Shown here in pieces: positions 13,063-24,555 of a DNA stretch of 64,000 nucleotides. A model generated the notes under the pieces. It searched no databases. It was not told where the DNA came from and was given only the letters and a program-made list of their open reading frames with translations. The stretch covers positions 186,001 to 250,000 of the forward strand of contig NZ_JAGQDF010000002.1 of assembly GCF_018069875.1 (NCBI RefSeq), in the 5' to 3' direction. How positions within the stretch are numbered: the first letter of the stretch is position 1; the number at the start of each line of letters is the position of its first letter. Position numbers and translations under genes: made by a program. Source of the DNA: Ideonella alba. Lineage in GTDB: Bacteria; Pseudomonadota; Gammaproteobacteria; Burkholderiales; Burkholderiaceae_C.

Positions 13063-13736
13063 TGGGTGGCCTCCGACGCCGCCGACGCGGCCGGGGCCGG
13101 CGCGCGGCCCTGGGCATCGAGCTTGGCTTCGACGATGCGGCGGTACTGCTGCTCCTCGGGCAGCGCCTTCCAGGCGGCCTGCCAGGCGGCCACGGCCTCG
13201 TCCTTCTTGCCCTGGGCCATCAGCACATCGCCGCGGCGGTCCTGGACCAGGCCCTTGTAGGCCTCGTCGGTGACCGCATCGAGCTGCTTGAGCGCGTCGT
13301 CCAGGGACTTCTTGTCGATCAGCAGACCGGCCAGACGCAGGCGGGCGACCGGGCCCAGGCCCTCGCTGCCGCTTTGCTCGGCCAGCCAGCCCAGGCTGGC
13401 GATCGCGGCGTCGGGTTGGCCCTTGTCGGCCTGCACGCGTGCGGTCAGCAGCGCGCCCTGGCGGGTCAGTTCGGCGCCACCGAAGCGCTCCTTCATGTCG
13501 CCGAAGATGCGCGTGGTGGCGTCGGCATCGCCCCGTTGCGCGGCCGCTTCGAGCTCACCGAACATGCCGGCGGCGCCCACCGCCTGCTTGGACTGCCAGT
13601 AGTTCCAGCCGTTGAAGCCGGCAATGCCGGCCAGCACCAGCGTGATCAGCCAGGTGATGAGGTTGCCGTATTGCTTCCAGAACGCCTTCAGCTCGTCGAG
13701 CTGTTCCTGTTCCTGGAGGTCGAGATTGCTTGCCAT
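13059..13736 (-). CDS. yfgM: YfgM-family tetratricopeptide membrane protein (periplasmic chaperone-network factor)
   Basis: A 225-residue single-pass inner-membrane protein. Residues 1-22 are cytosolic and charged, a transmembrane helix spans about 24-46, and a TPR_21/DUF2133-type domain faces the periplasm. The tail is Ala/Ser-rich. The E. coli homologue links the SecYEG translocon to periplasmic chaperones. It lies downstream of hisS and shares an ATGA overlap with bamB. Confidence 0.92.
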   Translation of the reverse strand: MASNLDLQEQEQLDELKAFWKQYGNLITWLITLVLAGIAGFNGWNYWQSKQAVGAAGMFGELEAAAQRGDADATTRIFGDMKERFGGAELTRQGALLTARVQADKGQPDAAIASLGWLAEQSGSEGLGPVARLRLAGLLIDKKSLDDALKQLDAVTDEAYKGLVQDRRGDVLMAQGKKDEAVAAWQAAWKALPEEQQYRRIVEAKLDAQGRAPAPAASAASEATQ

Positions 13737-13790
13737 CGTGGATGTGTCAACAAGAAAGGCGCGGCCACAGGCTGGCGCCGAAGTCAGCGA

Positions 13791-15086
13791 TTATGCGTTG
13801 CGCAGCGACGGCGCCCAGTCGGCCACCGCGTCGAGCGGGCGCAGCTGCTGCTCGGCGGCAGCGTCACGCAGCGGCTTGACCGCCACCTGGCCGGCCGCCA
13901 GCTCGTCGGCACCGAAGATCAGCGCGAAGCGGGCACCGCTGGCATCGGCCTTCTTGAACTGCGACTTCATGCTGGACTGGCCGGGGTGCAGCACCACCGA
14001 CAGGCCGGCCTCGCGCAGCGCTTCGAGTGCCACCATCACCCGCGGCAGGCCCTCGGCCGAGGGCACGATGGCGTAGGCGTCGGGCACCGGCGCGGCGGGC
14101 GCCACGCCCACCTCCTCCAGCAGCAGCAGCATGCGCTCCAGGCCCATGCCGAAGCCCACCGCCGGGGTGGGCTTGCCGCCCAGTTGCTCGATCAGGCCGT
14201 CGTAGCGTCCACCGCCACAGACCGTGCCCTGGGCGCCGAGCTTGTCGGTGATCCACTCGAAGACGGTGAGGTTGTAGTAGTCCAGGCCGCGCACCAGGCG
14301 CGGGTTGATCGTGTAGCGGATGCCCGCGGCATCCAGGATGGCGCGCACGCCGTTGAAGTGCGCCAGCGAGGCCTCGCCCAGGAAGTCCAGCAGCTTGGGT
14401 GCGGCATTGGCCATGTCCTGCAGCGCCGGGTTCTTGGTGTCAAGCACGCGCAGCGGGTTGGTGTACAGGCGGCGCTGGCCGTCCTCGTCGAGCAGGTCCT
14501 TGTGCGCTTCAAGATGGGCGATCAGGGCCTCGCGGTGGGCGCGGCGCTCGCTCAGCTCGCCCAGGCAGTTCAGCTCCAGGCGCACATGCTCACCGTCGAC
14601 CAGGCCCAGCTCCTTGAGCAGGCGCGCGCCCAGCAGGATGACCTCGGCGTCCACATCGGGGCCATGAAAGCCCAGGGCCTCGATGCCCATCTGGTGGAAC
14701 TGGCGGTAGCGGCCCTTCTGCGGGCGCTCGCGGCGGAACATCGGGCCGAAGTAGTAGAGCCTGCGGCCGCCCTCGCGCAGGAAGGCGTGCTCGATCATCG
14801 CCCGCACCACGCCGGCGGTCATCTCCGGACGCAGCGCCAGGTGCTCGGCCTGGCCGTGCTTGTCGGCCCGGTCCTCGAAGGCGTACATCTCCTTCTCGAC
14901 GATGTCGGTCACCTCGCCGATGCCGCGCACGAACAGCGCCGTGGGCTCGACGATGGGCGTGCGCACGTTCTGGTAGCCATAGCGCTGCAGCACGCTGCGC
15001 ATGCGGGCTTCCAGCCACTCCCAGCGCGCCGATTCCGGCGGCAGGATGTCGTTCATGCCCTTGACGGCCTTGAGGGTCTCGCTCAT
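13791..15086 (-). CDS. hisS: Histidyl-tRNA synthetase
   Basis: A 431-residue class IIa aminoacyl-tRNA synthetase that charges tRNA-His. Motif 2 ([18 protein letters not shown]) lies near residues 117-134, the histidine-binding [15 protein letters not shown] near 262-276, and motif 3 ([12 protein letters not shown]) near 318-329. The C-terminal anticodon-binding domain follows. The ATG lies 5 nt after the T-run of an intrinsic terminator, and no Shine-Dalgarno sequence is visible. Confidence 0.97.
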   Translation of the reverse strand: MSETLKAVKGMNDILPPESARWEWLEARMRSVLQRYGYQNVRTPIVEPTALFVRGIGEVTDIVEKEMYAFEDRADKHGQAEHLALRPEMTAGVVRAMIEHAFLREGGRRLYYFGPMFRRERPQKGRYRQFHQMGIEALGFHGPDVDAEVILLGARLLKELGLVDGEHVRLELNCLGELSERRAHREALIAHLEAHKDLLDEDGQRRLYTNPLRVLDTKNPALQDMANAAPKLLDFLGEASLAHFNGVRAILDAAGIRYTINPRLVRGLDYYNLTVFEWITDKLGAQGTVCGGGRYDGLIEQLGGKPTPAVGFGMGLERMLLLLEEVGVAPAAPVPDAYAIVPSAEGLPRVMVALEALREAGLSVVLHPGQSSMKSQFKKADASGARFALIFGADELAAGQVAVKPLRDAAAEQQLRPLDAVADWAPSLRNA

Positions 15087-15091
15087 CTTGG

Positions 15092-15114
15092 AAAAAAGGG
15101 CGCCCGAGGCGCCC
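15092..15114 (-). terminator. Intrinsic terminator immediately upstream of hisS
   Basis: On the minus strand a GGGCGCC/GGCGCCC stem with a 3-nt loop is followed by TTTTTT. It lies between ispG and hisS, 5 nt before the hisS ATG. Confidence 0.8.
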
Positions 15115-15135
15115 GCCGGTGGGTGACAGGCAGCG

Positions 15136-16401
15136 TCAGGCGGCGTGGCCGAAGCGCTGGCGGATGTAGTTCTCGACGATGGCGTGGAACTCGGCGGCGA
15201 TGTTGTCGCCGCGCAAGGTCAGCGCCTTCTCGCCGTCGATGAAAACCGGGGCGGCTGGCGCCTCGCCGGTGCCCGGCAGGCTGATGCCGATGTCGGCATG
15301 CTTGCTTTCGCCAGGGCCGTTGACGATGCAGCCCATCACCGCGACCTTGAGGTTCTCGACGCCGGCGTACTGGCTACGCCAGACGGGCATCTGGGCACGC
15401 AGGAAGTCGTCGATCTGCTTGGCCAGCTCCTGGAAGGTGGTGCTGGTGGTGCGGCCGCAGCCCGGGCAGGCAGTGACGCTGGGGTTGAAGCTGCGCAGGC
15501 CCAGCGCCTGCAGGATCTCCAGCGCGATCACCACCTCCTGCGTGCGGGCCTCGCCCGGCTGCGGCGTGAGCGACACGCGGATGGTGTCGCCAATGCCCTG
15601 CTGCAGCAGCACTGACAACGCCGTGGCCGAGGCCACCGTGCCCTTGGTGCCCATGCCAGCCTCGGTCAGGCCCAGGTGCAGCGGGTAGTCGCAGCGCTGG
15701 GCCAGGCCCTGGTAGACCGAGATCAGATCCTGCACACCGCTGACCTTGCAGCTGATGATGATCTGGTTCGGGTCCATGCCCATCTCGCGCGCGGCCTGGG
15801 CCGACTGCAGCGCCGACTGGATCAGCGCCTGGTACATCACCTGCTTGGCGTCCCAGGGCTGGGTGCGGCGCGAGTTGTCGTCCATCATCTGGGCCAGCAG
15901 TTCCTGGTCCAGGCTGCCCCAGTTGACGCCGATGCGCACCGGCTTGTTCCAGCGGCAGGCGGCCTCGATCATCTGGCCGAACTGGCGGTCACGCTTCTCG
16001 CCCTTGCCCACGTTGCCGGGGTTGATGCGGTACTTGGACAGTGCCTCGGCGCAGGCCGGGTGCTCGGTCAGCAGGCGGTGGCCGTTGTAGTGGAAGTCGC
16101 CGATCAGGGGCACGTCGATGCCCATGCGGTCGAGCTGTTCGCGGATCGCCGGCACGGCGTCGGCCGCCTCCGGCGTGTTGACCGTGATGCGCACCATCTC
16201 GGAGCCGGCGATCGCCAGCTCCTTGACCTGGATCGCGGTGCCGATGACATCGACCGTGTCGGTGTTGGTCATCGACTGCACGCGCACCGGTGCATCGCCG
16301 CCGACGGTGACCACGCGCTCGCCCCAGACCACGCGGGCCTGGCGGCTGCGCCGCGGCGCCGGGCTGGCTTGGGTGACGGGCTGGTCGGGTGCTTCGCTCA
16401 T
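15136..16401 (-). CDS. ispG: 4-hydroxy-3-methylbut-2-en-1-yl diphosphate synthase
   Basis: A 421-residue iron-sulfur enzyme of the MEP isoprenoid pathway, converting MEcPP to HMBPP. A TIM-barrel N-terminal part precedes the [4Fe-4S] region, whose ligands are in CPGCGRTT and in [13 protein letters not shown]. Its products supply the squalene route encoded by hpnCDE in the same window. It is 10 bp downstream of rodZ. Confidence 0.97.
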   Translation of the reverse strand: MSEAPDQPVTQASPAPRRSRQARVVWGERVVTVGGDAPVRVQSMTNTDTVDVIGTAIQVKELAIAGSEMVRITVNTPEAADAVPAIREQLDRMGIDVPLIGDFHYNGHRLLTEHPACAEALSKYRINPGNVGKGEKRDRQFGQMIEAACRWNKPVRIGVNWGSLDQELLAQMMDDNSRRTQPWDAKQVMYQALIQSALQSAQAAREMGMDPNQIIISCKVSGVQDLISVYQGLAQRCDYPLHLGLTEAGMGTKGTVASATALSVLLQQGIGDTIRVSLTPQPGEARTQEVVIALEILQALGLRSFNPSVTACPGCGRTTSTTFQELAKQIDDFLRAQMPVWRSQYAGVENLKVAVMGCIVNGPGESKHADIGISLPGTGEAPAAPVFIDGEKALTLRGDNIAAEFHAIVENYIRQRFGHAA

Positions 16402-16411
16402 GGGGCAGGAT

Positions 16412-17287
16412 TCACTTCAGTTCAAGGCGGGCCACGTTGTCGCGCGTGGCGGCGGCCAGATCGACCGGCTGGCCGCGGAAACGCAGCTCGGTGCCGACGG
16501 CATTGCCTATCTTGACACGCAGTGGCAAGGCCCCATCCAGGTCCACGGATTCACCCGGTTGCAGGGTGCGCGAGATCATGGCCTGGCCATTGCCGTCGAG
16601 CACCTCGACCCAGGACTCCACCGTGGCGCGCACCTGCAGCAGGTGGTCGGGCACCAGCACCGGGGCGGCCGGCGCCGGCGGCACGGCCGCGACGCTGGCG
16701 GCCGCCGCCGGGGCGGAGGCGATGGCGGACACGGTGGCCGTGGAGGCCGGCGCCGAAGCGGGCGTCAGTGCCGCGACGACCTGCGAGGCCGCCCCCAGGA
16801 CCTGATCGACCGCCGCCGCCGAGGCGGCCGCGGTGGCGCCCTCCGGGTTGGCGGGCTGGCGCGGCACCAACCACATCAGGGCCGCGCCCACCAGCAGCAC
16901 CAGCACGGTGACCAGCACGCCCTTGCCCTTGGCGTCCAGTTCCAGCGTCGGGTCGCGGCGCATGCCGTGCTCGCGGAACGGCGCGTTCAGACCGCCGCCC
17001 ACATCGTCCAGCGTGCGCTGGCCGGCGGGCGGCAGCAGCGCCAGGATCGGCGCCGGGTCGATCTTCAAGGCCCGGCAGGCCGCCTGGGCCAGGGCGCGCA
17101 CGAAGGTGGGGCCCTGCAGTTCGTCGTGGCGGTCCTGTTCCAGCGCCTCGAGCTTGCGCGGCGAGACCTTCAGGTGCGTGGCCAGCACGGCGATGTGCAT
17201 GCCCTGTGCCTGGCGTGCCGCGCGCAGCAATGCGCCGGCACTGCCGGACAGCGGCTGGGTGTCGCCGGCGTCGCGCGGCTCAGTCAT
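16412..17287 (-). CDS. rodZ: RodZ-like cytoskeletal/helix-turn-helix protein
   Basis: A 291-residue protein with an N-terminal Xre-like HTH (about residues 18-85, [20 protein letters not shown] onward), a transmembrane helix at about 123-143, a roughly 70-residue Ala/Pro/Ser/Val linker and a C-terminal DUF4115 beta domain (about 215-291). This layout matches RodZ, which links MreB to the cell wall machinery. It overlaps pilW by 8 bp and is followed by ispG. Confidence 0.9.
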   Translation of the reverse strand: MTEPRDAGDTQPLSGSAGALLRAARQAQGMHIAVLATHLKVSPRKLEALEQDRHDELQGPTFVRALAQAACRALKIDPAPILALLPPAGQRTLDDVGGGLNAPFREHGMRRDPTLELDAKGKGVLVTVLVLLVGAALMWLVPRQPANPEGATAAASAAAVDQVLGAASQVVAALTPASAPASTATVSAIASAPAAAASVAAVPPAPAAPVLVPDHLLQVRATVESWVEVLDGNGQAMISRTLQPGESVDLDGALPLRVKIGNAVGTELRFRGQPVDLAAATRDNVARLELK

Positions 17288-18095
17288 CGAAGCGCCTCCG
17301 CTCGTACAGGCCGGCCTCGGGCGAGTTCGGGAAACGGCTGCTCAGCAGGCTGCCGAGTTGATCGACCTGGCCCGCCTGGCCCAGCTGGCGCTCGATGCGC
17401 AGCGCCAGCCACAGCGATTGCGCGGTCACCTGGTCATCGATCTGGTTGACGCGGCGCACGTAGAAACGGGCCCGCTCATGCTCGCCGCGGCGGAACAGCA
17501 CATCGGCGAGGTTGAAGCCGGTGGCGGGGTTGGACGGGTCCAGTTCATAGGAGCGGGCCAGCGAGCGCTCGGCCTCGGGCCAGCGCTGGGCACGGGCCTG
17601 GCAGATGCCCTGGGCCAGCAGCGTGCGGGCCAGGTCCGGGTAGGCCGGCACCTGGGCTGCCAGCGCGAACTGCTGGTCGGCTTCAGCAAAGCGCCGCTCC
17701 TGGCAGAGGAACCAGCCGTAGTTGTGCAGCGTGTCCGGGTCGCGCGAGGACAGGCGCAGGCCCTGCCGGAAGCTCTCCTCGGCCTGGCCGGCGTCGCCCA
17801 TGGCGGCATAGATCAGGCCGCGCAGGCCATAGGCCGGCACCTGGTTCGGATCGGCCTGCAGCGCCGCCTTGATCTCCTGCAGCGCGGTGGCGTTCTGGCC
17901 CCGCTGGAAGTAGGCCGCGGCCAGTTCCAGGCGGGTCTGCGACAGACGGGCCGCATCGGCCTTGGGTGGCGCGTCGGGCACGGGGTCGGGCGTGCGATTG
18001 CGCTCCGGCGCCGGGCTGGCACAGCCCGCGAGCAGCGCCAGCACAGCCAGCGCGGCGCCGACACGGGACTTCACACCAGGGCGACGTGGCTTCAT
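17280..18095 (-). CDS. pilW: Type IV pilus biogenesis lipoprotein PilF/PilW (TPR)
   Basis: A 271-residue outer-membrane lipoprotein with lipobox LAGC (Cys25) and about six tetratricopeptide repeats. The family acts as pilotin for assembly of the PilQ secretin in type IV pili. The start shares one base with the rlmN stop (TGATG), and the 3' end overlaps rodZ, giving a tightly coupled rlmN-pilW-rodZ unit. Confidence 0.92.
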   Translation of the reverse strand: MKPRRPGVKSRVGAALAVLALLAGCASPAPERNRTPDPVPDAPPKADAARLSQTRLELAAAYFQRGQNATALQEIKAALQADPNQVPAYGLRGLIYAAMGDAGQAEESFRQGLRLSSRDPDTLHNYGWFLCQERRFAEADQQFALAAQVPAYPDLARTLLAQGICQARAQRWPEAERSLARSYELDPSNPATGFNLADVLFRRGEHERARFYVRRVNQIDDQVTAQSLWLALRIERQLGQAGQVDQLGSLLSSRFPNSPEAGLYERRRFDD

Positions 18096-19273
18096 CAGTG
18101 AGGCTCCGGGCCACCCGGGGCGGCCGAGGGGAACGATGGGGATGGGTTGGCGGCGCTGATCCAGGTGACCGGCTGGCGCTTCATGCGTTCATGGGCCCGG
18201 GTGCGGTCCTGCACCTCGCCGGCCAGTTGGCCGCAGGCGGCGTCGATGTCGTCGCCACGGGTCTTGCGGATGGTCGTCACCACGCCCGCATCCTGCAGGC
18301 GCTTGGCGAAGGCGGTCACCCGCTCGCGCGGCGACCGGGTCAGACCGGACGCGGGAAAGGGGTTGAACGGGATCAGGTTGAACTTGCAGGGCACGCGCTG
18401 TGCGCCGCGGCCGTTGACCAGCGCCAGCAGGGCCTGGGCGTGCTCGTCGCTGTCGTTGACGCCGTCGAGCATGCAGTACTCGAAGGTGACGAAGTCGCGC
18501 GGGGCCGCGCTCAGGTAGCGCTGGCAGGCCGCCATCAGTTCGGCCAGCGGGTACTTGCGGTTCAGTGGCACCAGCTCGTCGCGCAGCGCATCCCAGGGCG
18601 CATGCAGGCTGACGGCCAGCGCCACCGGGCAGTCCTCGCGCAGGCGGTCGATCATCGGCACCACCCCGGAGGTGGACACGGTGACACGGCGGCGCGACAG
18701 GCCGTAGCCGTGGTCGTCGAGCATCACGCGCAGCGCCGGCACCAGCGCGGCGTAGTTCTGCAGCGGCTCGCCCATGCCCATCATCACGACGTTCGTGATG
18801 GCACGCTCGCCCGTGCCCAGGCCCAGGCGCACGCGCAGGCTGCGCTCGGCATGCCACAGCTGGGCCAGGATCTCGCCGGTGGCGAGGTTGCGCGAAAAGC
18901 CCTGGTGACCGGTGGAACAGAACCGGCAACCCACGGCGCAACCCGCCTGCGAGGACACGCACAGCGTGCCGCGGTCGTCCTCGGGGATGAAGACGGTCTC
19001 GACCGCATTGCCGGCGCCGACATCGAACAGCCACTTGACGGTGCCGTCGGCGGAGACATGCTCGGAGACCACGGGCAGGTCACGGACCTCGGCCACGCCC
19101 TCGAGCTTGCTGCGCAAAGACTTGGCCAGGTCGGTCATGGCCGAGAAATCGGCCGCGCCCCGCTGGTGGATCCAGCGGAACAGCTGGACGGCACGAAAGC
19201 GCTTCTCCCCGAGGGACTCGCAGTAGGCGGCGAGCCCGTCGAGGTCGAAGTCGAGCAGGTTGACCTTGCTCAC
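18095..19273 (-). CDS. rlmN: 23S rRNA/tRNA adenine C2-methyltransferase RlmN
   Basis: A 392-residue radical SAM enzyme that methylates A2503 of 23S rRNA and A37 of some tRNAs. The [4Fe-4S] motif is CAVGCRFC (CxxxCxxC). The methyl-carrying Cys lies in DIDAACGQ near the C-terminus, and a further conserved Cys is in [10 protein letters not shown]. The start is GTG at 19273. About 25 extra residues at the C-terminus, Pro/Ser-rich, precede pilW. Confidence 0.97.
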   Translation of the reverse strand: MSKVNLLDFDLDGLAAYCESLGEKRFRAVQLFRWIHQRGAADFSAMTDLAKSLRSKLEGVAEVRDLPVVSEHVSADGTVKWLFDVGAGNAVETVFIPEDDRGTLCVSSQAGCAVGCRFCSTGHQGFSRNLATGEILAQLWHAERSLRVRLGLGTGERAITNVVMMGMGEPLQNYAALVPALRVMLDDHGYGLSRRRVTVSTSGVVPMIDRLREDCPVALAVSLHAPWDALRDELVPLNRKYPLAELMAACQRYLSAAPRDFVTFEYCMLDGVNDSDEHAQALLALVNGRGAQRVPCKFNLIPFNPFPASGLTRSPRERVTAFAKRLQDAGVVTTIRKTRGDDIDAACGQLAGEVQDRTRAHERMKRQPVTWISAANPSPSFPSAAPGGPEPH

Positions 19274-19298
19274 GCGTCGTGCCCGCCCGGCGCTGAAA

Positions 19299-19724
19299 TC
19301 AGCGCTGGTAGACGTTCATGCCGGGGAAGAAGAAGGCCACTTCGACGGCGGCCGTCTCGGCGGCGTCGGAGCCGTGCACGGCATTGGCGTCGATCGAGTC
19401 GGCGAAGTCGGCGCGGATCGTGCCCTTGTCGGCCTTCTTGGGGTCGGTGGCGCCCATCAGTTCGCGGTTCTTGGCGATCGCGTTCTCGCCTTCCAGGACC
19501 TGGATCATCACCGGGCCGGAGATCATGAAGTCGACCAGGTCCTTGAAGAACGGACGGGCCTTGTGCACGGCATAGAACTGCTCGGCATCGGCGCGCGACA
19601 GGTGCACCAGCTTGGCGGCGGCGATCTTCAGGCCGGCGCCTTCGAAGCGCGAGTAGATCTGGCCGATGACGTTCTTGGCGACGGCGTCGGGCTTGATGAT
19701 CGAGAGGGTACGTTCGATGGCCAT
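19299..19724 (-). CDS. ndk: Nucleoside diphosphate kinase
   Basis: A 141-residue enzyme that equilibrates NTPs and dNTPs by a phosphohistidine mechanism. The active-site His lies in NAVHGSDA, and the [13 protein letters not shown]-terminus is diagnostic. The ATG at 19724 has AAGGAG six nt upstream; a longer frame upstream is unsupported. It is 25 bp upstream of rlmN. Confidence 0.98.
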   Translation of the reverse strand: MAIERTLSIIKPDAVAKNVIGQIYSRFEGAGLKIAAAKLVHLSRADAEQFYAVHKARPFFKDLVDFMISGPVMIQVLEGENAIAKNRELMGATDPKKADKGTIRADFADSIDANAVHGSDAAETAAVEVAFFFPGMNVYQR

Positions 19725-19813
19725 GAGGCGCTCCTTGGAGTCAATGGTGTACCGCGCCACGCGCGGCAACGGGAATGGGCAAAGCCCTTGATTCTAGTGC
19801 TGTAACAGCGTGT

Positions 19814-21756
<1,943 letters not shown>

Positions 21757-21760
<4 letters not shown>

Positions 21761-22470
21761 GGCTCGCTGGGGTCCTTCGGCACGTCGGCCTGGGGCAGTT
21801 CGGCGTCCGCAGGCGGCGCCGTCGTGAGGGGGGGCTGCTCGCCGGGGTCGGCGGGCGCGGGGGACGGGGTCTCGGGGGCCTCGTCCAGTGGCAGTTCGGG
21901 TTGTTCGTCGAGCAGATCCACCTGCTCGCCGGTCAGGGGCGCCAGCGTCTGGGCCGACAGCGGCCCATCGAGCGCAGGCAGGCGATCCAGGCTGTCCAGG
22001 CCGAGGTCGTCGAGGAACTGGCGCGTCGTCGCGTACAGCGACGGACGGCCGGGGCCATCGCGGTGTCCGATCACCTCGACCCAGTGGCGGTCCTCGAGCT
22101 GCTTGAGGATCTGGCTGGAGACGACCACGCCGCGGATGTCCTCGATGTCGCCGCGGGTCACGGGCTGTCGGTAGGCAATGATGGCCAGGGTTTCAAGCAC
22201 GGCGCGCGAGTAACGCGGCGGCTTCTCGGGGTTGAGCCGATCGAGGTACTCGCGCATCTCGGGACGGCTCTGGAAGCGCCAGCCACTGGCCAGGGCCACC
22301 AGCTCGACGCCGCGACCGGCCCAGTCACGCAGCAGCTCATCGAGCAGCTGGCGCAGGGTGTCGGCGCCGACCTGGTCGTTGAACAGCGCGCGCAGGTCGC
22401 GCATGGACAACGGCTGGTTGGCGCAGATGAGCGCCGTTTCTAGAACGCGCTTGGCATCCTGGGTATTCAT
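21757..22470 (-). CDS. scpB: Segregation and condensation protein B
   Basis: A 237-residue winged-helix kleisin-associated subunit of the SMC-ScpAB condensin, needed for chromosome organisation. Two winged-helix domains cover about residues 1-165 ([42 protein letters not shown]). A Pro/Glu/Asp-rich tail follows. The ATG at 22470 gives the family N-terminus; GTG at 22476 is a possible alternative. A perfect 12-bp palindrome abuts the start codon. Confidence 0.95.
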
Positions 22471-22541
22471 GGACACATGTGTCGGGCGCCGGCGGGGTGC
22501 CACGGCGCGTCAGGCGGTCAGGGCCGGACCCCGGTGGCAAG

Positions 22542-22568
22542 TCGGACACCGATGTCCGACATCGGACA
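22542..22568. promoter_or_regulatory. Overlapping palindromic operator-like site upstream of scpB
   Basis: TCGGACA (22542-22548), TGTCCGA (22553-22559) and TCGGACA (22562-22568) form two overlapping inverted repeats with 4-bp and 2-bp centres. It lies in the 260-bp gap between rluD and scpB, about 72 bp upstream of the scpB ATG, and has no T run, so it looks like a protein-binding site rather than a terminator. Confidence 0.5.
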
Positions 22569-22730
22569 GACGCGTGACTGGGGTTCAGGCAGCCCGCCGG
22601 CATGGACCTGCCTACGCGGCAGACCGGGCGGTCAGTGTCGGCCGGGCCGATCGGACCGCCCCACTCTCGGGGGGCTTGGGCGCTGATTGTAGCGCGCTTC
22701 GCGTGGCGCGATGTGACGCAGGCGCGGTGC

Positions 22731-23678
22731 TCAGCCAGAGACCACGGCCTGCCAGGCCTGGGCAAAGTCGGCCGGCGGCGCGCACTCGAAGCGCATCGGC
22801 CGTCCGTCGATCGGGTGTGCAAAGCCCAGCTCGGTGGCGTGCAGCGCCTGGCGGGTCATGCCCAGCGCCGGCGCACCGCCGTACACCGCATCGGCCACCA
22901 GCGGATGGCCCTGGGAGGCCAGGTGGACCCGGATCTGGTGCGTGCGCCCGGTGTGCAGCGCGCAGCGCACGGCGCTGATCTCTCCACGCAGTCCGAGGCG
23001 CTCGATGTCGGTGCGCGCCGGCTTGCCGCCGGCCACCACTGCCATGCGCACGCGGGCCGACGGGTCGCGACCGATCGGTGCCTCGATGCTGAACGGCGCC
23101 GCCGCCACGCGCCCATGGGCCAGCGCCAGGTAGCGCCGGCGCACCGTGCGCGCAGCGATGTCGCGCACCAGTGCCGTCATGGCCGGCAGGCTGCGCGCCA
23201 CGACCATCAGCCCCGAGGTGTCCTTGTCCAGCCGGTGCACGATGCCGGCACGCGGCAGCTGCGCACAGGCCGGGTCACGGGCCAGCAGGCCGTTGAGCAA
23301 CGTGCCGGTCCAGTTGCCGGCCGCGGGGTGCACCACCAGGCCGGCAGGCTTGTCCAGCACCAGCAGGTGGGCGTCCTCGAACAGCACCGCCAGGTCCATG
23401 GCCTGCGGCAGGAAGGCGCGGCTTTCCTCGGGCAGCTCCAGCCTCACCTCGACCGCCTGGCCGGCCTTGAGCCGGCGCGAGGCCTGCAGCGCGGCCTGGC
23501 CCGCGACCCGCACCAGCCCCCGCTCGATCAGCGACTGCAGGTGGCTGCGCGAGAACTCCGGCGCCAGCGTGGTGAGGTAGCGGTCCAGGCGGTCGCCATG
23601 GGCAGCGTCCGGCACCGTCGCGGCGCGGCTTTCGGCCTGGCCGTCCAGGTCGGTGTCGTCGATGCCCGTCTGCTCCAA
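22731..23678 (-). CDS. rluD: 23S rRNA pseudouridine synthase RluD
   Basis: A 315-residue RluA-family enzyme that makes pseudouridines in helix 69 of 23S rRNA. An N-terminal S4 domain (about residues 27-90) is followed by the catalytic motif GIVHRLDKDTSGL near 147 (catalytic Asp) and a C-terminal RluA core with GRTHQIRVHL. The start is TTG at 23678 with a strong AGGAGG five nt upstream, so a TTG start is well supported. It is divergent from bamD. Confidence 0.96.
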   Translation of the reverse strand: MEQTGIDDTDLDGQAESRAATVPDAAHGDRLDRYLTTLAPEFSRSHLQSLIERGLVRVAGQAALQASRRLKAGQAVEVRLELPEESRAFLPQAMDLAVLFEDAHLLVLDKPAGLVVHPAAGNWTGTLLNGLLARDPACAQLPRAGIVHRLDKDTSGLMVVARSLPAMTALVRDIAARTVRRRYLALAHGRVAAAPFSIEAPIGRDPSARVRMAVVAGGKPARTDIERLGLRGEISAVRCALHTGRTHQIRVHLASQGHPLVADAVYGGAPALGMTRQALHATELGFAHPIDGRPMRFECAPPADFAQAWQAVVSG

Positions 23679-23688
23679 GGAGCCCTCC

Positions 23689-23694
23689 TATAAT
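23689..23694 (+). promoter_or_regulatory. -10 element of bamD
   Basis: A perfect TATAAT lies 27 bp upstream of the bamD ATG, in the 43-bp gap with divergent rluD. No good -35 box is visible at 16-18 bp. Confidence 0.5.
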
Positions 23695-23721
23695 CGGCCG
23701 CCTCTTCGCAGACCTTCCAAC

Positions 23722-24528
23722 ATGACCGCAGCTTTCTCGTCGCGCCGCCTGGCACGCCTTCTCTCGGCCCTGGCCCTGATCGCGCTGGCCGCCTGCAGCT
23801 CGACACCGCGGGAAGACGACGCGAAGAAGTCCGCTGAAAAATTGTATGCGGAGGCCAAGGACGACATGGCCACCGGCGCCTGGGACCAGGCGATCAAGAC
23901 GCTGGAACGCGTGGAAGGCCGGGCCGCCGGCACCCTGCTGGCCCAGCAGGCGCAGCTGGACATCGGCTACGCCCAGTGGAAGACCAACGAGAAGGCCAAG
24001 GCCTTGTCGACGCTGGACCGCTTCGTCAAGGTCCACCCGTCCAGCCCCGGTGTGGATTACGCGCTCTACCTGCGCGGCCTGATCAACTTCAACGACAACC
24101 TGGGTCTGCTCGGTTTCCTGGCCGGCCAGTCGCTGACCGACCGCGACCAGCAGGCCTCGCGCGACGCCTACCAGTCCTTCCGTCAGCTGGTCGAGCAGTT
24201 CCCCGACTCGCGCTATGCCGACGATGCCCGCGTGCGCATGGACTACATCGTCAACTCGCTGGCCGAGTACGAGGTGCATGTGGCGCGCTACTACCTGCGT
24301 CGCGGCGCGCTGCTGGCGGCCGCCAACCGCGCCCAGCAGGCCGTTCAGGCCTACCCGCAGGCGCCCGCCGGCGAGGAAGCCCTGTTCATCATGGTCGAGG
24401 CCTACGACCGCCTGGGCCTGACGCAGCTGCGCGACGACGCCCGCCGGGTGCTGACCACCAACTTCCCGAACAGCCGCTTCGTGCAGCCTGAGCTGGCGCA
24501 GGCCAAGCCCTGGTGGAAGCTCTGGTGA
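23722..24528 (+). CDS. bamD: Outer-membrane assembly lipoprotein BamD (ComL)
   Basis: A 268-residue TPR lipoprotein, the essential BAM-complex partner of BamA. The signal peptide has lipobox LAAC with Cys25. TPR motifs run through about residues 33-240 (YAEAKDDMATGAWDQAIKTL onward), with the family-typical YVVAYAHYLRG-like segment here as SSPGVDYALYLRGL. The ATG at 23722 is chosen because it begins the signal peptide. Confidence 0.96.
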   Translation: MTAAFSSRRLARLLSALALIALAACSSTPREDDAKKSAEKLYAEAKDDMATGAWDQAIKTLERVEGRAAGTLLAQQAQLDIGYAQWKTNEKAKALSTLDRFVKVHPSSPGVDYALYLRGLINFNDNLGLLGFLAGQSLTDRDQQASRDAYQSFRQLVEQFPDSRYADDARVRMDYIVNSLAEYEVHVARYYLRRGALLAAANRAQQAVQAYPQAPAGEEALFIMVEAYDRLGLTQLRDDARRVLTTNFPNSRFVQPELAQAKPWWKLW

Positions 24529-24555
24529 GCCTGCGCGCCGGCTGAGCGGCGCGCT

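Noticed and set aside
18678-18790. Promoter within rlmN from GC palindromes
   Set aside because: The palindromes are codon-driven in a conserved coding region and no -10/-35 pairing was seen.
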